Positions 17,643-26,987 of a stretch of 64,000 nt of DNA are shown here, one piece after another (the stretch's first letter is position 1; each line of letters opens with the position of its first letter). Made by a program: the position numbers and the translations under genes. The DNA comes from Pseudanabaena biceps (GTDB lineage: Bacteria > Cyanobacteriota > Cyanobacteriia > Pseudanabaenales > Pseudanabaenaceae): NCBI GenBank assembly GCA_013361095.1, contig JAATWA010000001.1, positions 2,706,501 to 2,770,500 on the forward strand, in the 5' to 3' direction. Below the pieces are notes generated by a model. That model made no database searches, had not been told where the DNA came from, and was given only the letters and a program-made list of their open reading frames with translations.

Positions 17643-18828
17643 GGGAGCATCTCAATTAGGCACTGAGTAATTATACTTAGAAGAATAGAAATAGCCATTA
17701 AGATAAGCGCAACGATGTTTCAAAACTTGAGCAACATTGGACTTATTCCACTGAGCGCCAGAAATCTTAATCCGACGACCAATCTGCTTAACCGTTGATT
17801 CAACAGAGCCTGAGCCAATAGTAAGCCCCTGTTGCTGTAGATAACCATACTCAGGGATGCGATGACGATGATTGCGTAAATAATCGAGAAAATTGATAGC
17901 CCGTTTGAATTTACAGTCTGCGAACAGAATCATAGTCGCCTCAACATCGCCTTGCCAGAGGAAATCTTCAGCCTTAGTTAGACGGCGCAAAGAACCACCA
18001 ACATTATAAAGGTGTTCTTTCAAATGATACCAATCGAGTATTTCAAACCTTTGCTCTGAAGGCGCTATGGCTGTAAATAAATTCCAGATACCGTCATGTC
18101 CATCGCCAAGACAAGAGAATATTTCGGCTAATGGTTGTTTTTGTACCCAATCAACTAAACCTTGATTATTGAGAAAATAGGCGGCGATTGTCCCTTGAGC
18201 ATTTACAGCTTTGTAGTCTTTCCACTCACACTTTTTTCCTTGCTCGGTTCGCAATCTCACTTTCCCGCCATCAATACTCATCTCTTCTACTGTTTCTGTG
18301 GTTGTCATTTCTGGAAATTCCTGCTTTTGGACTAATCGTTGTTGACTGCTGTGACCGATCTTGATTCCTGTCAATTCTTCAACATTAATCGTGGTTCTGG
18401 CGTAGGACTCACTAGCACTTACCAATAGGCAGCATTTTTCTAGTTGTGGGCTTAATCTCGCTCTTGCTTTTACTTGCAACTTCTTCGCTTGCTTGCTCTT
18501 CAGCTTTAGTTCGCCGATACAGCTTTTTACTTTTCTTTCTTTCCCTGCTTTTGTCCCACTGCTTTTTTCGATAAAAAAATTCCCACGTTTGGACTGACGT
18601 TTTCCAGCATTTGCTCCCTCACGGCTATTTCTATGCCTTCTAGCGTTTTCAATTGCTCGGCATCTTTTGTTTCTGCATTCCGATACAGGATTTCCGCGAT
18701 CTCTCTGGTGCAGGCTTCGAGTCTTGCTTGCTCTTCTGGTGTCATTTGCTTAGACGGGTTAATTTGTTACTATTTTACCTGTGTTTTCTCTTAAGTATTT
18801 ATACTTAGTGCCTAATTGGGATGCTCCC
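17643..18828 (-). mobile_element. ISKra4-type insertion sequence (1186 bp)
   Basis: Terminal inverted repeats GGGAGCATCTCAATTAGGCACT and the right-end complement (one mismatch). A 9-bp target duplication AATTCACTT flanks both ends (17634-17642 and 18829-18837). Intact ends suggest a recent insertion. Confidence 0.9.
17652..18745 (-). CDS. ISKra4-family transposase in two frames, possible -1 frameshift
   Basis: The first frame (18745-18527, 72 aa) starts MTPEEQARLEACTREIAEIL. The second (open from before 18479 to 17652) continues KVKSCIGELKLKSKQAKKL and contains SIDGGKVRLR, LGDGHDGIWNLF, DWYHLKEHLY and GSGSVESTVKQ, the DDE core. The two frames join in an A/G-rich run (GGAAAGAAAGAAAAGTAA) where the zero frame meets a stop and the -1 frame stays open. 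That is a plausible programmed slippage site A-AAG. Alternatively it is a frameshift mutation. Confidence 0.8.
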
Positions 18829-18837
18829 AATTCACTT

Positions 18838-19272
18838 TCTATATAGCTATATGCAATCAGATTAGATCTTGAAAATATTTTAAATATATATAAGTAAAGA
18901 AATCCTTCCCAATATTTAATTTAATTTATAGATTTGCTGAGATATTGTTACTATACTTAAGTTGAGAAATCAACTAATCAAACAAAGTATACTATTGGTA
19001 TATTCATTGATTAATGAGACTACTAGATAAATAGTCATATTACTTCTAAAAGCATATGGCAACAAGGTTTCACCTGTAGACTTATCAAAAAATTACGATT
19101 ATCTTTAAGCATCAGTATGAACTTAATCTCGTAAAATAATATCTTAGCCATCTTAGTTTCATAGTAATTAAAGCAATATTTCTTCACCCATATAGGTGAT
19201 TCGATATTATATGTATGATTTTTGATTTTTATATCATCGATCTACAGCAATATAAGTGTTACTTAGGACATA
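18838..19272. other. AT-rich intergenic region, no gene recognised
   Basis: Very AT-rich, with no open frame of significance. It may contain promoter or degraded sequence. Four palindromes follow between 19273 and 19615. Confidence 0.5.
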
Positions 19273-19325
19273 CCACCCAAAATAGTAATGGCATCGCGAA
19301 GCGATGCCATTACTATTTTGGGTGG
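19273..19325. repeat. Palindrome, 25-bp perfect arms, GAA loop
   Basis: CCACCCAAAATAGTAATGGC outer arm, ATCGC-GAA-GCGAT core. First of four palindromes in 350 bases. Confidence 0.8.
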
Positions 19326-19365
19326 TGATTTTGCTATATGCTAACTAAATATAGATGTTATTCCC

Positions 19366-19426
19366 TTCCCAGTGAAGAATTAGGCGTGCGCGGCAAAGCC
19401 GCGCACGCCTAATTCTTCACTGGGAA
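19366..19426. repeat. Palindrome, 29-bp perfect arms, AAA loop
   Basis: TTCCCAGTGAAGAATTAGGC outer arm, CGCGGC-AAA-GCCGCG core. Confidence 0.8.
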
Positions 19427-19473
19427 CTAAAAAGCATGAGGTGGCGCATTGCGCCACCTCATGCTTTTTAGTT
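19425..19473. repeat. Palindrome, 23-bp perfect arms, ATT loop
   Basis: AACTAAAAAGCATGAGG outer arm and GGCGC-ATT-GCGCC core. Its first two bases are the last two of the preceding palindrome. Confidence 0.8.
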
Positions 19474-19564
19474 GATACTGCCTTATGGGGCTGTCGCCAG
19501 TCACTTATGTCCTAGTACCCTTGGCGACAGCTATAAAGTTTATTGAGGCTACTTTATTCGCAGT

Positions 19565-19615
19565 CAAGAAATTTTGTAAAAGACTGACTTGAGCAGTCTT
19601 TTACAAAATTTCTTG
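19565..19615. terminator. Palindrome, 22-bp perfect arms, 7-base loop
   Basis: CAAGAAATTTTGTAAAAGAC arms. It lies 45 bases beyond the stop of the leftward TonB-like gene and can end its transcript. Confidence 0.75.
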
Positions 19616-19659
19616 GATTTTAAAATAGCGCAAAGCTCTGATAGAAATCGCTATGTACA

Positions 19660-20913
19660 TCAGTACTGGTAAGGAAAAGCATATTTGGCAGTGACAAGTC
19701 GATAGATGCCAGTTTGGGGATTTTCAATTGGCTTAAATTTGTATCCTTTGGCTGTTTCTAAAACAATGTCCACTAGCTCACGATCAGCGTCTACTAAATC
19801 CTTCTCGCCACTGGTATAACCTGCAAGCTGAATCTCTCCATTAGGAGCAACTATCCAATAACAAACAATAGTTCCTTTCTTACTGCCAACATTAGCTAAT
19901 TTGGGTGGAATCCAAGACACTCCTTTTTCTCTAGTCTGCTCAGGATTAGGAATTAAAGCTTCTTCAGGAGCGATTTGTGTAGCGATCAGTAAATTATTGT
20001 CAATTAGATTCTTAATCCTTTTATTAGTTGCCACAAACGAGAGAATATTACCTCCTGCAATATCTCCCCCTTGAACAGGATTGATAGACGAACTTGCTGT
20101 GGGTGTGTCATCGGTCTTAGGTGGAGACGGGCGAGGTGAGGCAGTAGTAGGTTGGTTATTTCTAGTTACGGGTGGTCGAGAAACAGGAGATTGTGATGAG
20201 GTGCTGGGGACGTTCCGTAAATTATTATTGTCTGGATTAATTGTTTGAGATTTTCTGGGAGCAGAGGCGATCGCAATTGTTTCGTTCTTGATACCGCCAC
20301 CTTGAAATTCAGGTCTGATATTGCTGCTAGTAAATCTATTGTTAGCGCTGTTGCTGTTGTCAATCCGATCTGGAAACAAAGTAGATGATGAGGCAGAAGA
20401 AGGAAGGCGAAACTGAGGTTTAACGAATTGTGGGGGAGCAATATCATTAGGGTTGCTTAGCAGTGGGGGAATGCCCAAGGGTAAATCAGCGATTGGCGGC
20501 AGATCTTCGAGTCGCTCAAGATTCGATAGGTCTAACATTTGTAAAGAGGGGTCTGGAGCTGTGTTTGATTTAGGAGGTAAAGGTTTAACAAACAGATCGG
20601 TGAGGAGGGATTTATCGAGTTTAGGCTGAGGAGATAATGTTTTGGCAGGCAAATTCACAAGGGGGATTTTGGAGAATTTGACAGGGGTTTCTTCGACTTT
20701 TTTGAGTGGGCTAGGTGTAGTTAAGACAAATACGGCATGAATACCCAGTGACCCAATTACTAGCACCCAAAATGGATGTTTGGCAACCAGACTGCCTGCT
20801 TTAGTCATCCACTGTTTTGCTGAGTAATTAGACAGAGGTTTAAATGCAAATTTGGAAGCATTTTTGTCTGCTTGACTTACACTTAGCTGGCTTTTAGGGT
20901 TAGTCGGCAACAT
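19660..20913 (-). CDS. TonB-like energy transducer protein
   Basis: 417 residues: a cytoplasmic N-terminus (1-48), one membrane anchor (about 49-66, FWVLVIGSLGIHAVFVLTT), a long proline/serine/asparagine-rich periplasmic spacer (about 75-290) and a C-terminal domain (about 325-417) with VCYWIVAPNGEIQLAGYTSGEKDLVD and AKGYKFKPI, resembling TonB C-terminal repeats. It would span the periplasm and transmit inner-membrane energy to outer-membrane transporters. ExbD lies 24 bases upstream, which supports this; ExbB is absent nearby. The C-terminal match is by pattern only. Confidence 0.65.
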   Translation of the reverse strand: MLPTNPKSQLSVSQADKNASKFAFKPLSNYSAKQWMTKAGSLVAKHPFWVLVIGSLGIHAVFVLTTPSPLKKVEETPVKFSKIPLVNLPAKTLSPQPKLDKSLLTDLFVKPLPPKSNTAPDPSLQMLDLSNLERLEDLPPIADLPLGIPPLLSNPNDIAPPQFVKPQFRLPSSASSSTLFPDRIDNSNSANNRFTSSNIRPEFQGGGIKNETIAIASAPRKSQTINPDNNNLRNVPSTSSQSPVSRPPVTRNNQPTTASPRPSPPKTDDTPTASSSINPVQGGDIAGGNILSFVATNKRIKNLIDNNLLIATQIAPEEALIPNPEQTREKGVSWIPPKLANVGSKKGTIVCYWIVAPNGEIQLAGYTSGEKDLVDADRELVDIVLETAKGYKFKPIENPQTGIYRLVTAKYAFPYQY

Positions 20914-20937
20914 TTTTTTGTAAGTGAGAAAAGTTAG

Positions 20938-21378
20938 TTAGGATCGAGACGTGGCGATCGCCACACGATTACCTGCGATCGCTCTTATTTCAGCGAGACG
21001 GTTAATTACCATTTGGTAAGAAACGCTTGTATTCTCGGCATTCAAGACAACCAATCCCTGTGAAGACTTGCCTAAAAATCTTCTTATATCTTGCTCTAAC
21101 TGTTGAGGGGGAATCGCTTTACCATCGATCAACATTTGTCCAGATGTATCAAGGGTAATAACAAATATATCTCCAGACTTGAGAGCATTGGGATCAGTGT
21201 TAACTTCGCCATTAGTCTTTTGATCAGTGATTGGCAAATCAACACCTATGCTAGTTGGCACGGTTAGTGCGGATGATATCAAAATAAAAAATGCCAAAAT
21301 TGAAAACACCACATCCAACAGAGCTGTTAGATTGATTTCAGCGCTGGTTGAAGGCTGATATTTTTTGCGTATTTTCAT
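20938..21378 (-). CDS. exbD: ExbD/TolR-family biopolymer transport protein
   Basis: 146 residues. A single N-terminal transmembrane helix, INLTALLDVVFSILAFFILI, carries the essential membrane Asp that conducts protons. The periplasmic domain (about 60-146) includes LDTSGQMLIDGKAI and VVLNAENTSVSYQ. It works with ExbB and TonB to energise outer-membrane uptake. Cotranscribed with the downstream TonB-like gene and probably with queF upstream (39-base gap). No exbB is found in the window. Confidence 0.88.
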   Translation of the reverse strand: MKIRKKYQPSTSAEINLTALLDVVFSILAFFILISSALTVPTSIGVDLPITDQKTNGEVNTDPNALKSGDIFVITLDTSGQMLIDGKAIPPQQLEQDIRRFLGKSSQGLVVLNAENTSVSYQMVINRLAEIRAIAGNRVAIATSRS

Positions 21379-21417
21379 AAATCAACTGCACTAGAACCGA
21401 ATGTGACGAATATATAC

Positions 21418-21804
21418 CTAGATTGTTTCCTGTGGTCTCACGTAGTTAACTTCCACCACTGTATGCACATTTCCACGAGGACTAAAGTCGCCTTTGACAT
21501 TAATTTTTAGGGGATCGCCTACTTTCACAAAATCATCAAGGATTTGGTTAACAGTCTCTTCATGGGAGATGAAGCGATCGCGATAGCTATTGATGTAAAG
21601 TTTGATCGCCTTTAGCTCGACCAATACTTGGTTGGGCGTATAGGTAATGTATATGGTGGCAAAGTCTGGATAGCCTGAAAATGGACATTTACAGGTAAAT
21701 TCAGGGAGACTAATTTGGACGCTGTAGTCTCTCCCAATTCTGGGATTAGGAAAAGTAGTAAGAGTTGCCTCTGCGATCGCTTGTTCGCCGTATTTAACAG
21801 TCAT
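21418..21804 (-). CDS. queF: NADPH-dependent 7-cyano-7-deazaguanine reductase
   Basis: About 128 residues, the short (YkvM/unimodular) QueF type. CKCPFSGYPDFATIYI contains the catalytic Cys that forms the thioimide with preQ0, and the following Asp. VELKAIKLYINSYRD is the ExxxxKL-type NADPH-binding QueF motif, followed by HEETVNQILDD. It reduces preQ0 to preQ1 in queuosine synthesis. The ATG at 21804 is chosen over a TTG three codons upstream. It heads a leftward operon with exbD and the TonB-like gene, a pairing with no obvious functional logic. Confidence 0.93.
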   Translation of the reverse strand: MTVKYGEQAIAEATLTTFPNPRIGRDYSVQISLPEFTCKCPFSGYPDFATIYITYTPNQVLVELKAIKLYINSYRDRFISHEETVNQILDDFVKVGDPLKINVKGDFSPRGNVHTVVEVNYVRPQETI

Positions 21805-22002
21805 ATTAATCAAGAATTAAGAAGGAAGTAAAGAGCTAATTAGATAGTTGCAATTAAAAAACAGAGCTAAAACTTGGGGTGTGCGCTGCGCGGTTACCAC
21901 AGGTTTTAGATTTTTATATTTAATTGCGCCTAGCTGTTTATGAATTATTACTCTAGGACTCTAGCGTAACAAATTTAAAACCCTTTTGCAGATCAAAAAA
22001 AG

Positions 22003-22031
22003 ACGAGTGGCGGCGCGAAGCCACCACTCGT
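22003..22031. terminator. Short palindrome ACGAGTGG...CCACTCGT
   Basis: 12-bp arms with one mismatch around GCGAA, 37 bases beyond the stop of the leftward hpf gene. Probable terminator. Confidence 0.6.
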
Positions 22032-22067
22032 TGTAAGGTTTTAAATCAACTCAAAGAGATGCAAAAC

Positions 22068-22643
22068 CTAATGTTTTTTAACATCATGGGGCTGAATCAC
22101 GCCATAGCCCCCGTGATTGCGCTCGTACATAACATTAATTTCCCCCGTATCAGCATTGCGAAAAACATAAAAGTCATGATCGATTAGCTCCAAGCGCTCA
22201 AGAGCTTCATCAACAGACATCGCAGGCATTGCAAAATACTTGTTTCTTACTACTTGAGTAGGAAGCTCAACCACACGATTGTCGTTGGGTAGAGTGATCG
22301 GAGGTTGCTCAAGCACTGCCACACTGGTTTTTGGCGCATTGCGGTCACTCTTGCGCTCCTTAAACTTCCGCAACTTCCGAGCGATTTTATCAGCAACTAA
22401 ATCAATACTTGCATACAAATTTTCGCTCTTTTCCTCTGCACGAATAACCGATCCATTGGCATAGACTGTAACTTCAGCCGATTGGCTAGAAGCAATGCGA
22501 GGATTGCGAGCCACTGATAGATGTACATCTACTTCAGTGGTCAACGACTGGAAGTGACTTACCGCCTTGTCGATTTTTTGTTCGACATATTCGCGGATAG
22601 CTTCCGTGACTTCAATATTTTTGCCTTGAATTACAAGTTTCAT
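22068..22643 (-). CDS. hpf: Long-form ribosome hibernation promoting factor (LrtA)
   Basis: 191 residues. The N-terminal S30Ae domain ([20 protein letters not shown]) binds the decoding centre of idle ribosomes. A linker and a C-terminal dimerisation domain (about 135-191: [19 protein letters not shown], then LDH-type [28 protein letters not shown]) join 70S particles into 100S dimers. In cyanobacteria this is lrtA, the light-repressed transcript. The ATG at 22643 matches the family start. The 340-base leader region upstream is compatible with the known long lrtA 5' UTR. Confidence 0.94.
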   Translation of the reverse strand: MKLVIQGKNIEVTEAIREYVEQKIDKAVSHFQSLTTEVDVHLSVARNPRIASSQSAEVTVYANGSVIRAEEKSENLYASIDLVADKIARKLRKFKERKSDRNAPKTSVAVLEQPPITLPNDNRVVELPTQVVRNKYFAMPAMSVDEALERLELIDHDFYVFRNADTGEINVMYERNHGGYGVIQPHDVKKH

Positions 22644-22670
22644 CTCTAAGACCTCGCTTCTGAGTTCCAA

Positions 22671-22985
22671 ATCAGAACAAATTATTTAGCACGTGCAATC
22701 TTGTTTTTTATTACCCCATTGCACTGAATATCTGATTTGGCTATGGGATCACCATAACACTTGGGTGGTATCAATAACTCAGTTTTGATGCACTTCTTAA
22801 CGTAAGCACATAGTCTTGCTGTGAATAATTGGCGGTGCGCGGCGAAGACAGGAAAGTGTTAGCCATAAGAATCGTTGCATCAATCTTTTTTGTATGAATA
22901 AATTCAAACAAGATTACTTCTTATCAATTACGATTGGCATCGTAGACGATAATCATAAATTGATAACAAGCAAAGTGAGGTTTGT
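22671..22985. other. Divergent intergenic region hpf / pgi
   Basis: Leader of hpf on the left and of pgi on the right. A 9-bp inverted repeat TTATCAATT / AATTGATAA lies at 22921-22929 and 22958-22966. No gene. GTGAGG just before the pgi ATG serves as RBS. Confidence 0.5.
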
Positions 22986-24572
22986 ATGAGTTCGGCTGTG
23001 GAACTATGGCAACGGTATCAAGACTGGCTGTACTATCATTCAGAATTGGGAATGTATGTGGATATCAGTCGGATCAGGTTTACGCCAGATTTTGTAACAC
23101 AGATACAACCCAAGTTTGTCAAGGCTTTTGCGGACATGAAAGCTTTAGAGTCAGGGGCGATCGCCAATCCTGACGAACAGCGGATGGTCGGGCATTATTG
23201 GTTGCGATCGCCTGAAATTGCGCCTACTGAAGAGCTACGCAAGGACATCACCGAAACTCTAGATCGAATCGAAGAATTCACTCAAAAAGTCCACACAGGG
23301 ATCATTCATCCGCCCACAGCCAATAAGTTTACCGACATTCTTTCCATTGGCATTGGTGGCTCAGCTTTAGGTCCACAATTTGTAGCCCAATGTTTTGCTA
23401 AAGCTGATGTGCCTCTTAAAATCAGCTTCATTGATAACTGTGATCCCGATGGAATCGACTTAGTAATTGATTTATTAGGCGATCGCCTCAGCACCACTTT
23501 AGTACTAGTAATTTCTAAGTCAGGCGGTACTCCTGAAGCCGCGAATGGCATGAAGGAGGTCGAATTTATATTTACCCAAACAGGCTTGAACTTTGCTAAA
23601 CAAGCGATCGCGATTACAGGTGTCGGCAGTGCCTTAGATAAATACGCGATCGCCAATGGTTGGCTCGACACTTTCCCTATGTATGACTGGATTGGCGGTC
23701 GCACCTCAGAGCTGTCCGCAGTCGGGCTGTTACCTGCGGCTTTGCAGGGCATTAATATTCGTGAAATGTTGCGCGGTGCAAGTGTGATGGATGCCGCCAC
23801 TCGCATCGAAGATATTCGTCAAAACCCTGCGGCTTTACTAGCTATGTCTTGGTACTTTACAGGAAATGGTAAAGGCGAAAAAGATATGGTGGTACTTCCC
23901 TACAAAGATCGACTACTGTTGTTCAGTCGCTACTTACAGCAATTAGTGATGGAATCCCTTGGCAAAGAGAAGGATCTGGACGGCAATACTGTGTATCAAG
24001 GGATTGCTGTTTATGGGAATAAGGGTTCTACCGATCAACACGCCTATGTACAGCAACTGCGTGAAGGGGTTCCAAATTTCTTTGCGACTTTTATTGAAGT
24101 TTTACAAGACTCAATTCAGCCACATCCTGAAGTCGATTCAGGAGTTGTCACAGGTGACTACTTGCTAGGCTTTTTGCAAGGAACTCGTAGCGCTCTCTAT
24201 GAAAATGGGCGAGATTCAATTACTGTTACCATTCCTTTTGTGTCAGAACTAACAGTTGGAGCTTTAATTGCTCTCTATGAAAGAGCAGTTAGTTTCTATG
24301 CCTCTTTGGTTAATATCAATGCCTACCATCAACCTGGTGTTGAAGCTGGTAAGAAGGCAGGGGCAAAGGTTTTGGGATTACAGAAAAAGCTAGTAGAGAC
24401 CTTACAAGCTTCAGCTGTCTCTCTTCACTTAGAAGAGATTGCCCACACAATGGGAGAGCCTCAAGAAATTGAGTCGATATACCATATTGCTCGACATCTT
24501 CACGCCAATGGCAAGCTATTGTTTGAAGGCGATCTAGCTAACCCCGCCAGTCTCAAAATGATGCTTGTCTGA
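22986..24572 (+). CDS. pgi: Glucose-6-phosphate isomerase
   Basis: 528 residues, the cyanobacterial length. [13 protein letters not shown] and [11 protein letters not shown] bind the sugar phosphate; [16 protein letters not shown] and [13 protein letters not shown] follow, the latter containing the catalytic His region. The C-terminal [14 protein letters not shown] carries the conserved His and Lys-bearing loop. It interconverts glucose-6-phosphate and fructose-6-phosphate in glycolysis, the oxidative pentose phosphate pathway and glycogen turnover. ATG start with RBS GTGAGG. Confidence 0.97.
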   Translation: MSSAVELWQRYQDWLYYHSELGMYVDISRIRFTPDFVTQIQPKFVKAFADMKALESGAIANPDEQRMVGHYWLRSPEIAPTEELRKDITETLDRIEEFTQKVHTGIIHPPTANKFTDILSIGIGGSALGPQFVAQCFAKADVPLKISFIDNCDPDGIDLVIDLLGDRLSTTLVLVISKSGGTPEAANGMKEVEFIFTQTGLNFAKQAIAITGVGSALDKYAIANGWLDTFPMYDWIGGRTSELSAVGLLPAALQGINIREMLRGASVMDAATRIEDIRQNPAALLAMSWYFTGNGKGEKDMVVLPYKDRLLLFSRYLQQLVMESLGKEKDLDGNTVYQGIAVYGNKGSTDQHAYVQQLREGVPNFFATFIEVLQDSIQPHPEVDSGVVTGDYLLGFLQGTRSALYENGRDSITVTIPFVSELTVGALIALYERAVSFYASLVNINAYHQPGVEAGKKAGAKVLGLQKKLVETLQASAVSLHLEEIAHTMGEPQEIESIYHIARHLHANGKLLFEGDLANPASLKMMLV

Positions 24573-24596
24573 TCTAATCCGTTGCGGATTTATGTA

Positions 24597-24629
24597 TTTT
24601 GAAAGACTGGCTTCGCCAGTCTTTCAAAA
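24597..24629. terminator. pgi terminator, 15-bp perfect arms, TTC loop
   Basis: TTTTGAAAGACTGGC-TTC plus complement, 25 bases after the pgi stop. Confidence 0.8.
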
Positions 24630-24695
24630 ATCCTCTTAGGTTTTAAAAAAGAGCAAAGTGCTGTAAGTACCTTGTCATAATAAAAACTAGAACCC

Positions 24696-24738
24696 AAAGA
24701 AGCTGATTCGCCCGCGAAGCGGGCGAATCAGCTTCTTT
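24696..24738. repeat. Palindrome, 20-bp perfect arms, GAA loop
   Basis: AAAGAAGCTGATTCGCCCGC arms with core CCGC-GAA-GCGG. Confidence 0.8.
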
Positions 24739-24764
24739 AGCAGCCACTTGTATCAAGACAAATC

Positions 24765-24819
24765 AAAACCCAAACAGTATGAGACGGCGCGAAGCGCCGT
24801 CTCATACTGTTTGGGTTTT
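24765..24819. repeat. Palindrome, 26-bp perfect arms, GAA loop
   Basis: Starts AAAACCCAAACAGTATGAG. It differs from the copy at 14256 (CAGTGTGAGG) at several arm positions, yet both arms change together. Confidence 0.8.
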
Positions 24820-24987
24820 ATGTCCTAACATGAATGGCTATAGCCACATATTTTTTAATTACGCCTATCTACCTAGAAAAACATTAATAACTAAGGTTTC
24901 TTTAATTTTTTCTTTGAAATCAATATTTTCGTAGAAAAATCTGCAAGAATATCAATCTTGTTTATTGACCAGTTACAGAGGTTAAAT

Positions 24988-25524
24988 GTGAAGAAAATTT
25001 TACTTTTCTTTAGTGAACTCAATAATAGTGATCTTGACTGGTTTGTACAGAAAGGAAAGAAAGAAACTATCCAACCCGATCGCCTACTGATTCGGGAAGG
25101 ACAAGTTAGTGATGCTCTGTATATTGTGGTCAGTGGCTCTTTTAGTGTTGTGATTGAATCTCAAGAGCTTAAAGAGTTAGCAAAAATCTCAGTCGGTGAG
25201 ATTGTAGGTGAAGTTTCATTTATTGATACGCGCCCACCCCTTGCCAGTGTGCGATCGCTGGAAGAATGTGTGGTGCTGTCACTACCCAGAATGCAGCTTT
25301 TGTCAAAACTACAGCAAGACATCAGCTTTTCTTCCAGATTTTACCGCGCGATATGTTTGTGCTTGTCTGATCGCCTGCGCGGAACAGTCAGCCGCTTAGG
25401 ATATGGGTATGAGCTTGATGATTTAGAGTCACACCTCGGAGGCTTTGGTCAATCGATGCTTAGTAATTTAGAGTTAGCTGAGGCGAAGTTTAATTGGTTA
25501 CTCAAAAATATGCGTGGCTCTTAA
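24988..25524 (+). CDS. Cyclic nucleotide-binding domain protein
   Basis: About 178 residues from a GTG at 24988, which has AGAGG 7 bases upstream; a TTG at 24958 is the alternative. One cNMP-binding beta-barrel (about 10-130) shows LLIREGQVSDALYIVVSGSFSV, GEIVGEVSFIDTRPPLASVRS and VLSLPR. The phosphate-binding cassette GEVSFID...RPPLASV is close to consensus, although the usual Arg of R-[ST]-A is replaced by P-L-A, so ligand affinity is uncertain. No DNA-binding or catalytic domain follows. Likely a signalling partner protein. Confidence 0.75.
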   Translation: MKKILLFFSELNNSDLDWFVQKGKKETIQPDRLLIREGQVSDALYIVVSGSFSVVIESQELKELAKISVGEIVGEVSFIDTRPPLASVRSLEECVVLSLPRMQLLSKLQQDISFSSRFYRAICLCLSDRLRGTVSRLGYGYELDDLESHLGGFGQSMLSNLELAEAKFNWLLKNMRGS

Positions 25525-25668
25525 TTTTGCATCGCTCTAGATAGCCTCATTGTGTTTACCTCATGTTTATCTGGACAATAGAGCTAGGAGATCGCCTTAA
25601 AATATTTGAAAAAATACCGATATCAATATATTTATTCACCTAAGGTGGCGATCAATAAGCCTGTCTGA

Positions 25669-26673
25669 ACGTGATGTGCAACTAAGGAAATCGGAAATCG
25701 AAAAAAAACTCACGGCTTAAAGTGTTAGAGAATAGAGCTAACGCTATAGGCGGTGAGAATTATGTTTTCTATAGAATATTTTATCATTGCAGTTTTTTGT
25801 AAAGTAGACGAACTACTCAAAGAAATAACGCAAACGCATCGCGTCAGAGCCAAAGGGTTTGCCCCAGCCTTAAGTGATAGCGAAGTGCTAACAATGGAGA
25901 TAGTCGCGGAGTATCAAGGTATAGATACAGACGTGGGAATCTGGAAATATTTCCGTAACCATTGGAGCAGTTGGTTTCCATCGTTGAAAAGTCGCACCAC
26001 CTTTGCTAGGCAAGCAGCTAACCTCTGGCAGTACAAAGCCATGTTGCAAGAAAAACTAGCCGAGCAGTTAGGAGCCGTAAGCGATGATGTCCATCTGGTT
26101 GATGGTGTCCCCATACCTTTATGCTACCTCTGCCGAGCATCTCATTGTCATAGTTTTGAGGGTGTGGCTGATTATAGCTATTGTGCCTCAAAAAAGATCT
26201 ACTACTATGGCTTTCACGGGCATCTTCTGATTAGTGGTCGAGGCGTAATTACTCAGTTTGCTCTTACGCCTGCTACTGGTGATGAACGCGAAACTGTCTG
26301 GGATTTGGTGTCTGATATTCATGGTCTCCTAATTGGTGACAAGGGCTATCTTAGTCAATCTCTCCAATATGACTTGAAATTACTTGAAATTGACCTTCAA
26401 ACTGCCTTGCGCTGTAATATGCAGGATTCTCGTCCTCGTTCTTGGGTTAAGCTGATTGTTCAGGTGCGCCGCTTGGTTGAATCCGTCATTGCTCAATTAG
26501 TAGGACGGTTCCATTTTGCTAAGGTCTGGGCTAGGGATATGTGGCATTTTTCTAGTCGTATCAACCGTAAGATCCTTGCTCATTCTGTTTGTTTCTGGCT
26601 TAATCGTCATAGCCTTGATCCTTTACAGTTTGAAAACTTAGTCTCTCCCTAATTTCTTTGTTGCACATCGCGT
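25669..26673 (+). mobile_element. IS982-type insertion sequence (about 1005 bp)
   Basis: Ends ACGTGATGTGCAAC (left) and complement of ACGCGATGTGCAAC (right). The flanks share TGTCTGA (25662-25668 and 26674-26680); if the first A belongs to the target, the duplication is 8 bp (TGTCTGAA). The ends match the MITE at 53-174. Confidence 0.88.
25753..26652 (+). CDS. IS982-family transposase
   Basis: 299 residues, apparently intact. Typical N-terminus (FIIAVFCKVDELLKEI), ALSDSEVLTMEIVAE, then the DDE core: VHLVDGVPIPLCYLCRA, ASKKIYYYGFHGHLLIS, LLIGDKGYLSQ and the C-terminal VRRLVESVIAQLVGRFHFAK with the Glu. A GTG at 25753 or an ATG at 25762 can start it. Complete ends and frame suggest it may be active and able to mobilise related MITEs. 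Confidence 0.88.
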   Translation: MRIMFSIEYFIIAVFCKVDELLKEITQTHRVRAKGFAPALSDSEVLTMEIVAEYQGIDTDVGIWKYFRNHWSSWFPSLKSRTTFARQAANLWQYKAMLQEKLAEQLGAVSDDVHLVDGVPIPLCYLCRASHCHSFEGVADYSYCASKKIYYYGFHGHLLISGRGVITQFALTPATGDERETVWDLVSDIHGLLIGDKGYLSQSLQYDLKLLEIDLQTALRCNMQDSRPRSWVKLIVQVRRLVESVIAQLVGRFHFAKVWARDMWHFSSRINRKILAHSVCFWLNRHSLDPLQFENLVSP

Positions 26674-26836
26674 TGTCTGAAGCTTACTAAATATTTCGGT
26701 TTAAGCATAAGGTACTTATCGTCACGGCTAACTGTTAAAAAAGAGAGACCAAGCTTGAGTTGCGCTGAGACGAGAAAACTACTTAAAGTCATGGCGAAAA
26801 GCAATTGGTAGAAAAAGATTTTTGCCTTTAAAACCA

Positions 26837-26893
26837 AATACCCCCAAGAATTGATGGCGCAGAGCGCCTACCATCAATTCTTGAGGGGTATTT
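26837..26893. repeat. Slightly imperfect palindrome AAATACCCC...GGGGTATTT
   Basis: About 25-bp arms with small bulges. Core GCGC-AGA-GCGC and arm AAGAATTGATGG. Confidence 0.7.
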
Positions 26894-26940
26894 GAACTTG
26901 TATTTGGCAGCAGCTATACATCGCTTTGCGCTAAAACCTT

Positions 26941-26972
26941 AATCACAAGATTTTTAAAAAAATCTTGTGATT
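26941..26972. terminator. accB terminator, 15-bp arms
   Basis: AATCACAAGATTTTT and complement, 16 bases beyond the accB stop (leftward), with flanking A/T tracts. Confidence 0.75.
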
Positions 26973-26987
26973 TATTTTCTTTGAGTT

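Noticed and set aside
18838..19272. Possible tRNA or small RNA gene in the AT-rich gap
   Set aside because: No T-loop (GTTCRANNC) or cloverleaf pairing was found.
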